Of a stretch of DNA of 64,000 nt, positions 58,329 through 64,000 are shown piece by piece. The translations under genes were made by a program, and so were the position numbers. How positions within the stretch are numbered: position 1 is the stretch's first letter; every line of letters begins with the position of its first letter. The DNA is from Pogona vitticeps (lineage: Eukaryota; Chordata; Lepidosauria; Squamata; Agamidae), in the NCBI RefSeq assembly GCF_051106095.1, contig NC_135786.1, forward strand, positions 212,324,501 to 212,388,500. The letters are read 5' to 3'. The notes beneath the pieces are model-generated. The model worked only from the letters and a program-made list of their open reading frames with translations. It did not search any database and was not told the DNA's origin.

Positions 58329-58674
58329 CTCCAAGCACTTCGCAGTCACTATCCATGCTGTCGTGCACACCTGCAAAGATGTTGGCGATGGTGGTTTTGC
58401 CCACCCCTTGCTCCCCAATGAGTACCACCCGATAGATGTTATTTCCCGACTCCGAGGAGATGACAGAATCGGAAGACTCGGATGACCAGCTTCTTCGGCT
58501 GTACTCTTCGGGGCTGATCGTGTACCGTTTCTGTCGGTTGCACTCGTGGGGGTCTCTCTGGACCACCAAGTGCCTCCCGTCTGCTGGAATGCTCCAGCGC
58601 TGCTGTTGTGGTTGTAAGGCACTGCTACTCTGCCGCATCGTGACATTGTTCAGAGTCATGGCTTTGTTCCCACC
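58329..58674 (-). CDS. GEM: GEM exon 2: start codon, N-terminal arm, P-loop
   Basis: The acceptor is AACCAG at 58680-58675, followed by 15 nt of 5' UTR and ATG at 58659-58657. The coding part (331 nt, residues 1-110) reads MTLNNVTMRQ, PQQQRWSIPADGRH, RRSWSSESSDSVISSESG, YRVVLIGEQGVGKTTIANIF and DSMDSDCEVLG. The ATG is right because it begins the conserved GEM N-terminus; an in-frame ATG further upstream lies beyond the splice acceptor in intron sequence. The P-loop ends in T89, where human GEM has serine. The donor is GTAGGT. Confidence 0.97.
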
Positions 58675-58899
58675 CTGGTTAAAAAAACACAAGAATGAAA
58701 TCACAAATGTAACATGTATTGTTAAACTATGGAGTGTTGCATACCTAATCCTGAAGATCCATCTTTTCAAGATGACCTTTTAAATCGTGTTGATAAATAA
58801 TTGTTATGCTTACTTAAACAGTTTTTAATTGTTATGATGATTTGTTTTTACTTTTCTTGTCCTGCTTGTTTTTAATTTGCTAATACTTTGTGTTTATTT

Positions 58900-59003
58900 A
58901 ACCAAACTCCGGGAGGCAGTGGAAGACAGAAGGGCCTGGCATGCTTTGGTCCGTTGGGGTCATGAAGAGTTGGACATGACTTAAGGATGAAACAACAACA
59001 TAA
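58900..59003 (+). mobile_element. BovB 3' scrap, about 100 bp
   Basis: CCAAACTCCGGGAGGCAGTG, GTCCGTTGGGGTCATGAAGA and AAACAACAACA. It begins at almost the same BovB position as the scrap at 53722. Confidence 0.8.
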
Positions 59004-59004
59004 T

Positions 59005-60060
59005 CTGGCTAATTAGACATGTTCCTCACATTAGACACTATCCACTGGTATTGCTAACTATGACAGTAGCAGACACCACCAAAAGGGATAAAAACCTCTG
59101 CTTATAAAGAGATACATCATTCTGAAGATTTGGGGCTATAATCACCATCCAGCATGACACCAGCCCTTAATATCCTGTGCCAGTCCTGCTTCACATCTGA
59201 ACTAGCAACCACCTCTGGGCAATCAGGGTTCTCAAATGGTCTTCTGTTTTTTTAAATCTACAACCGCCTGAATCACCTCTTGACTTTTCTGGCTGGGGAA
59301 TTCAAGAAGCCCCAAGAAGTCAAGAAAAGGTAACCTCTCCATTCTTTGTGCTCAGTTATCACAATGCTACGCTGCCTGGAAAAAGTCATCTGAAGTAACC
59401 AAGAAATCTGGCATCACATCCTAAAAAGCAAGGCTTTCTGCCTATTTCTAGATAGGTACTTTATTTCCAATATGTGAAAAGAGCCACAATATTATTTAAA
59501 TCAGGGGATTTCCCCTTCCATTTGTTTTTTTTCCCCTATGGTTTTAGTTGCCAAGATTATACCTGAATCCTTCTGCCCCTTATGATCAGTTGCAAAATAA
59601 AGTCTATAACATGGAGGAGGGAGCACTGCAGATGAATAACTATATGATGTTTATTGGACAAGTGGGCCAATCAGCTTCAACAGCCCTAATTAAGCTTTGC
59701 CTAAAGATGGCTTTTAATTACACTCTCCAGGAAAGACCATTTGGTGTTGGTAGGAGGCAGTCAGCACTGATGTCTTTTGTGATGGCCAGCAACATTGGCA
59801 CCTACCATTTTTAGGAAAGTTGCTTTGATGTTCTCCAGCTCTCGCCATGACAGGTATTTAGACATTTTGCTTATTCAAGCTTAAGCCTGAGCTTTCTCAG
59901 TTCACCTCTCATCCTTCTAGCTGATAAACATAGCATTTGCCAAAGAACAGACAGCACAGGGCTGTTTGCAAAATTCACTGGCGCAGAATTTTTTTGCAAG
60001 TCCAGCTGCCTCTCAAACTTTGCAATCAGAAAAGTTTTTGTTTTTTTATAGAATCACCTC
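59005..60060. other. GEM intron 1, nothing recognised
   Basis: Unassigned intron DNA. An open frame at 59548-59814 (88 codons) has no motif. Confidence 0.35.
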
Positions 60061-60063
60061 AGC

Positions 60064-60142
60064 TCAGAAAAGTTCCTTTTTGGACTACAATTCCTAGCAT
60101 CCCCAAGCCAGCATGTAGTCCAATGAGGAACTTTTCCGGAGT
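60064..60142. mobile_element. Fold-back MITE in GEM intron 1
   Basis: AAAAGTTCCTTTTTGGACTA faces ATGTAGTCCAATGAGGAACT, an inverted pair with a loop of about 30 bp. Confidence 0.55.
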
Positions 60143-60672
60143 GTGCTGAAAACTTCACCAGGGCAATACTTCAGACCAATTTCAAAACAAATGTATGCAG
60201 CGAAACCTGCAAATTCCTCTCCAGGTTGTTTCAAACGCCAGACACTGAAAGCTGCAGGCAGAATCACAAACGTTGACCTTGTCTGTGATTTTTGCTGGGA
60301 GATGTACAAAGATTCAAGAAATGCTAGATGCCGCTATTCAGAACGAGACCACTCCTTTTGCTGTTGCTACACCAACTTGTTCAAACCAAGGATGTTATTT
60401 GGACTCAATGTCTGTAGCACAACACATGCACACATTTATTAATCTACCATGTTTCTAAGACGATGCAAACAGAACAAAATGCTGACATTCCTTTGATATA
60501 ACACATCACACTTTGCTGATGCTTTGTACAGCTAAGAGTATTGTTACTTAGTTGTCTAACAAAGAAAGTTAGGTCTGGTGCACATTTCCAACTGTTTTTA
60601 AAACTGCACATTTCCATGTTTACAAGTGCTAAAGAAATGCATCAAAATGAATGCTCCTTAAGCCAATATTAC

Positions 60673-60788
60673 CTTTCTCACTGCCCGTTACAACCGACTT
60701 TCTCAGTTTGACTCCCTAGTTCTCAGAGAGAGTCCGATAGCAAACCAGCCTCCCGCAGTGAATCCTCTTTCTGTCCTGGGGCTGCCTC
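60673..60788 (-). other. GEM: GEM exon 1 (5' UTR), predicted
   Basis: A TATAAA sequence on the minus strand at 60819-60814 predicts transcription starting near 60788. A good donor (AAAG|GTAATA) at 60673/60672 would end a noncoding exon of about 115 nt, to be spliced to the acceptor at 58675. Human GEM also has an untranslated first exon. The exact start is an estimate. Confidence 0.6.
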
Positions 60789-60813
60789 TCTAATTCGTTC
60801 TCAGCAAACCTGG

Positions 60814-60860
60814 TTTATATTAAGCCCATCTGATCGGAGACAGGGCTTTTCCGTGACGTC
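60814..60860 (-). promoter_or_regulatory. GEM: GEM core promoter: TATA box and CRE-like site
   Basis: On the minus strand a TATAAA box occupies 60819-60814. About 35 bp upstream at 60860-60854 lies GACGTCA (TGACGTC on plus), a 7-of-8 match to the cAMP-response element. Both sit at usual distances from the predicted start. The flanking 60840-60960 segment is richer in G+C and CpG than its surroundings. Function is inferred from position only. Confidence 0.55.
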
Positions 60861-60864
60861 GTCG

Positions 60865-61330
60865 GCCTGTCCCTGCAACAGGCAGCCCCCAGCTGGACGG
60901 AAGCAAGCCGTGCAGAAGAAAGCAAGGAGGTGGGGGGGGCGAGGGAGTTACCAGCGCGAGGAAAACTGTTCAGTAAAACAATGTAGACTTATGTCTTTTT
61001 CGTTATTACTCATAATGCTGCTAAAATGGGGGCAGAGCTTGCTTGACAAGAGCGAAGCAGGAAAGTGGGAAAAACACTTTCGTAATTCCTTTCTGATCTG
61101 TGCTTAAAATGTTGTGGAAACGGGCAGCCCTTAGAAATCACTTTGGACTCATAAACACAGGAAATGTTGCAAACATCTGGATCGATTGAAAGGTCAGGTT
61201 GAGTTAGAAATCACACATGCCGCAGATGAATGGAAGGATGTTAGTGAAACTAATATATGCAGAACATCCCATCTTCATCACCAGTAACAACCCCCTCCCA
61301 ATATACACACGTTATGGTGATAAACTGTAC
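60865..61330. other. GEM upstream flank
   Basis: GC-richer near 60.88-60.95 kb, then AT-rich. No gene seen. It may hold further GEM control sequence. Confidence 0.35.
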
Positions 61331-61339
61331 TAGTTCCAA

Positions 61340-61890
61340 CTCCCCCCCCCCCATACAGATGAAGGGTAGATTTGCACTATATCTTTTCTCTGTCGCTGCT
61401 CCCAGACTCTGGAACTCCCCCCCCCCCCCACGCTCAGGAAACCAGGCAGACCCCATTTTTGCTGTCATACCACAACTAGGCAAATACCTTCCTCTTCAGG
61501 CAAGCTTTCCCTTAGTTCAGTGGTCCCCAACCTTGGGCCTCCAGATGTTCTTGGACTTCAACTCCCAGAAATCCTGGCCAGCAGAGGTGGTGGTGAAGGC
61601 TTCTGGGAGTCCAACAACAGCTGGAGGTCCAAGATTGGGGACCACTGCCTCAGTTGACTGCCTACCTGAGTGAGGGTTTTTTAAAAAATGGATTGTTGTG
61701 CCTTGTTGCCTTTTCCTGTGTTTTTGATGTTGATTTTATTTGCCGTGTGTTGTGTGGTATTTCTTTGATTGCTTTTAAATGTTTGAATAATTAATTTTTT
61801 TACTTTTAATTTTGTGTTTCTAATGATGTAAGCCTCCTTGGGTCCTTTTAAAGAAGAAAGGTGGGGTTAAAATATTATAAATAAATGCAG
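61340..61890 (+). mobile_element. L2-like LINE 3' end, interrupted by a MITE
   Basis: Encodes RFALYLFSVAAPRLWN, then NQADPIFAVIPQLGKYLPLQ; after the MITE it resumes and ends GTAAGCCTCCTTGGGTCCTT then TTAAAATATTATAAATAAA. C-runs at about 61343 and 61420 look like slippage. Confidence 0.75.
61518..61647. mobile_element. hAT MITE inside an L2 tail
   Basis: CAGTGGTCCCCAACCTTGGG and AGATTGGGGACCACTG are its inverted ends. CCTTAGTT and CCTCAGTT flank it (7 of 8). Confidence 0.85.
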
Positions 61891-61894
61891 GCCC

Positions 61895-62325
61895 TAGCAC
61901 ATATGGAGGATATGTCTACATTATAGATTTAAATTAGCATCACAAGACATTCTCTCACAGTACAAGTTGAGCTTGGCAAAGGCACTTTTTCAGCTCAGTC
62001 AAGGATGATGAGGGTTGTAGTCTTAACAAATAAGTACACTGTGTTTCTGAGTGAACCTAAATGTCCACAATACAGAATTCTTAGCAGCTTTATCAAAGGA
62101 TTCTTTGTGGGAAGACGTAATTTACAGTATACTGATACAAAACTGATATCCCTTTGTAGTGTAGATTTATTGAGAGAGTTAAAAACAACTAAAGCGTCTA
62201 ATCCACATGTTAGCTGCCAGCAAATACCTATTATCCACATGCCACTGGTTGATCAGCTAGCTTAACTCTAACTTCAAGTAACACGAAGTTTGGTAAAAAT
62301 TGCTTGCCAATTTTTAAAGGTAGAT
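61895..62325. other. Intergenic, nothing recognised
   Basis: Unassigned DNA. Opposite open frames of 81-86 codons (62005-62265) have no motif. Confidence 0.35.
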
Positions 62326-62333
62326 AAAACTTA

Positions 62334-62684
62334 AGGGACGTGGTGGCGCTGCGGGCTAAACCGCAGAAGCCTTTGTGTGCTGCAGGGTCAGAAGACCAAG
62401 CAGTCATAAGATTGAATCCACGCGACGGAGTGAGCGCCCGTCGCTTGTCCCAGCTCCCGCCAACCTAGCGGTTCGAAAGCATGCAAATGCGAGTAGATAA
62501 ATAGGGACCACCTCGGTGGGAAGTTAACAGTGTTCCGTGTCTAAGTCGCACTGGCCATGTGACCACGGAAGATTGTCTTCGGACAAACGCTGGCTCTATG
62601 GCTTGGAAACGGGGATGAGCACCGCCCCCTAGAGTCAAACACGACTGGACAAAAATTGTCAAGGGGAACCTTTACTTTTACCTT
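62334..62684 (+). mobile_element. Sauria SINE, full length
   Basis: tRNA-like head GTGGCGCTGCGGGCTAAACC, then CGACGGAGTGAGCGCCCGTC, CCAACCTAGCGGTTCGAAAG, ATAAATAGGGACCACC and the BovB-related end AGTCAAACACGACTGGAC, then GGGGAACCTTTACTTTTACC. AAAACTTA is duplicated exactly on both sides (62326-62333, 62685-62692). A squamate marker. Confidence 0.92.
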
Positions 62685-62692
62685 AAAACTTA

Positions 62693-63135
62693 TTCGGCCA
62701 CTAGGATTTCACATACAGAGAGTAGCTTTCGACTCTGGTGGAGTCTTTATCAGGCTGGGCATTGTAGGGGGAGAGTAATACAGAGGGGAAAAAGAAGTTC
62801 TAAAACCCACGGCCCAATGTTCCTTGTTTAGCAAGTTTCAAAGTGAGGGCTGCAGAATCCACTGGGAGGGTAGTTTCTGGATATTATCTTTTGTGAAAAT
62901 GCTCCAACCCTATTAGACCAACAACTGCTACTCACAAAGTACCTCACTCACTACCACCTCAACAACTTATATCGATACACATGGGGTAGAGGAACTCTGA
63001 AATGTAACAAACCCCATATTAGGAAGAGGGCGGTTCTGGACCACCGCCAGCTATGTAATGCTTAGCCTGATGAGGACTTGTGTGGAGCTGAAAGCTAGCT
63101 TCTGCATGTGAGGTTTTTGTGGTCTAATAAAGGTA
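62693..63135. mobile_element. PLE-like fragment with two inverted hammerhead-like motifs
   Basis: Plus strand: CTGATGA at 63067-63073 and GAAAGCTAGC from 63090. Minus strand: CTGATAA at 62753-62747, hairpin GACTC/GAGTC at 62745-62731, GAAAGCTACTC from 62730. This inverted pairing of ribozyme-like ends suits a PLE remnant. No coding motif was identified, so the class is inferred. Confidence 0.5.
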
Positions 63136-63137
63136 TC

Positions 63138-63330
63138 TGCTGGTTGGATAGCTCAATGGTTTAGGTATCTGACTGTGGAGCCAGAAGCTGGGAATTCAGT
63201 TCCCCACTCCGCCTCCTGGGAGAAGATGCCCCACCCCCAGAAGAAGGAAATGGTAAACCAATTCTGAGCATTCTATACTTGGGGAATCCAGGTAAGGGTT
63301 GGCTTAGGTTAGAAACAACTTGACGTCATG
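63138..63330 (+). mobile_element. tRNA-derived SINE
   Basis: TTGGATAGCTCAATGGTTTA, GAATTCAGTTCCCCACTCC, CCAGAAGAAGGAAATGG and a tail AGAAACAACTTGACGTCA resembling RTE ends. Confidence 0.6.
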
Positions 63331-63334
63331 TTAT

Positions 63335-63508
63335 CAGGATCCGCACTGTGGAGCAGTGAATAGAGCAATGAAATAGGACTCTGGAAAACGGGTCAAATCC
63401 CCACCTGGCCATGAAAACTTACTGGAGGCATTGAACTCCTTAAATATCTCACTTACCTTGAAAGCCCTATTAGAGTTACTATACGTCGGTTGTGACTTGA
63501 CAGCACAG

Positions 63509-63564
<56 letters not shown>

Positions 63565-63565
63565 A
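63335..63565 (+). mobile_element. tRNA-derived SINE ending in (CA)n
   Basis: CTGTGGAGCAGTGAATAGAG, GACTCTGGAAAACGGGTCAA, ATCCCCACCTGGCCATGAAA and GTTGTGACTTGACAGCACAG, then about 50 bp of (CA)n at 63510-63560. Confidence 0.65.
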
Positions 63566-64000
63566 AAGGTAACATTCACTCATGTCTTTGGATTGTGTAC
63601 AAGCACCGCAGAGCTTTTCCCCCCCTTGCTGGCAGAAGTTCTATATGATGTGAAGGTAAAAGTAAATCTGTAGCTGACCAAAGCTGAACACCAATCTGTT
63701 AGTGCCGGAAACAGGAAAAAAGGAGCCATGCTCACTAGAGTATTCTGCATTTTTAAAAAAAAAATACACTTACTGATTCTGATTCCTAATTAGAGTCCCA
63801 GGTCAGCTGTATCCCATGTTCTAGGATTCAGGGCCAAATCCTAAACAAATGATTGTACTCCTTGTGACATCACAGAGGTGAGGCAGGCAGTGGTTCACAA
63901 GGACGGATATGTTTCCTGACTTCTAACTATGGAAATAGGTGGTGGGAAATCTGGGTAAATGGGCCAGAATCTGCGTAACTACAGCTCAGGGAGTCTGAAA
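63566..64000. other. Right end, nothing recognised
   Basis: No gene or repeat family could be named in the last 430 bp. Confidence 0.35.

Larger units (their letters stand above)
46105..60788 (-). other. GEM: GEM gene (RGK GTP-binding protein), complete
   Basis: The gene has a probable noncoding exon 1 (60673 to about 60788), coding exons at 58659-58329, 54049-53973, 50547-50343 and 47727-47450, and a 3' UTR to about 46105. Spliced coding length is 891 nt, i.e. 296 residues plus TAG. GEM is an atypical Ras-like protein induced by mitogens; it inhibits voltage-gated calcium channels through their beta subunits and influences Rho-kinase and the cytoskeleton. Visible motifs are the 14-3-3-type RWSIP (21-25), P-loop GEQGVGKT (82-89), DMWE in place of DxxG (131-134), NKSD (191-194), ETSA (219-222) and the RGK C-terminal signature SKSCHDLSVL. 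The start MTLNNVTMRQ and PQQQRWSIPADGRH match GEM, not RRAD, REM1 or REM2. Transposon debris fills the introns but spares exons and splice sites. Confidence 0.97.

Noticed and set aside
47450-58659. RRAD (or REM1/REM2) rather than GEM
   Set aside because: N-terminus MTLNNVTMRQ, DMWENK and the 296-residue length fit GEM; the cadherin neighbour is CDH17, as at the GEM locus.

Overview
The window is vertebrate nuclear DNA, most likely from a squamate reptile (lizard or snake). The repeat mix points there: a full-length Sauria-type tRNA SINE, a BovB (RTE) LINE, L2/CR1-like LINEs, an R4-clade LINE, many Penelope-like (PLE) remnants and several short DNA-transposon families, around two ordinary intron-containing genes. 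About 4% of the window is coding; the rest is introns and intergenic DNA full of dead repeats.

Gene 1, minus strand: CDH17 (LI-cadherin). Ten coding exons can be chained between 26781 (start codon) and 816, all with GT-AG borders and matching phases, giving 456 codons. They cover the signal peptide and cadherin repeats EC1 to EC4. The remaining part (EC5-7, transmembrane segment, tail) lies beyond the left edge. Nearly everything between 1 and 26.7 kb that is not one of these exons is CDH17 intron.

Gene 2, minus strand: GEM, an RGK-family GTP-binding protein. Four coding exons (58659 to 47450) give 296 residues plus stop, the same length as human GEM as I recall it. A probable noncoding first exon (about 60788 to 60673) has a TATA box and a CRE-like site just upstream. 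Tandem poly(A) signals near 46.13 kb end the 3' UTR.

The order CDH17 then GEM, both in the same orientation, matches human 8q22.1 and parallels the paralogous CDH16-RRAD pair. The spacer between the genes (26.8-46.1 kb) and the right flank (60.9-64 kb) contain only repeats and unrecognised sequence. Notable pieces are a BovB copy with target-site duplications inside an older LINE tail, an R4 LINE, a 16-unit minisatellite against the GEM 3' end, PLE ends that keep hammerhead-ribozyme-like cores, a long-armed DNA transposon split by a PLE, and a CpG-rich patch at 36.8-37.4 kb of unknown origin.

I found no new gene system. All identifications come from reading the sequence and from memory of the families; no database was searched.
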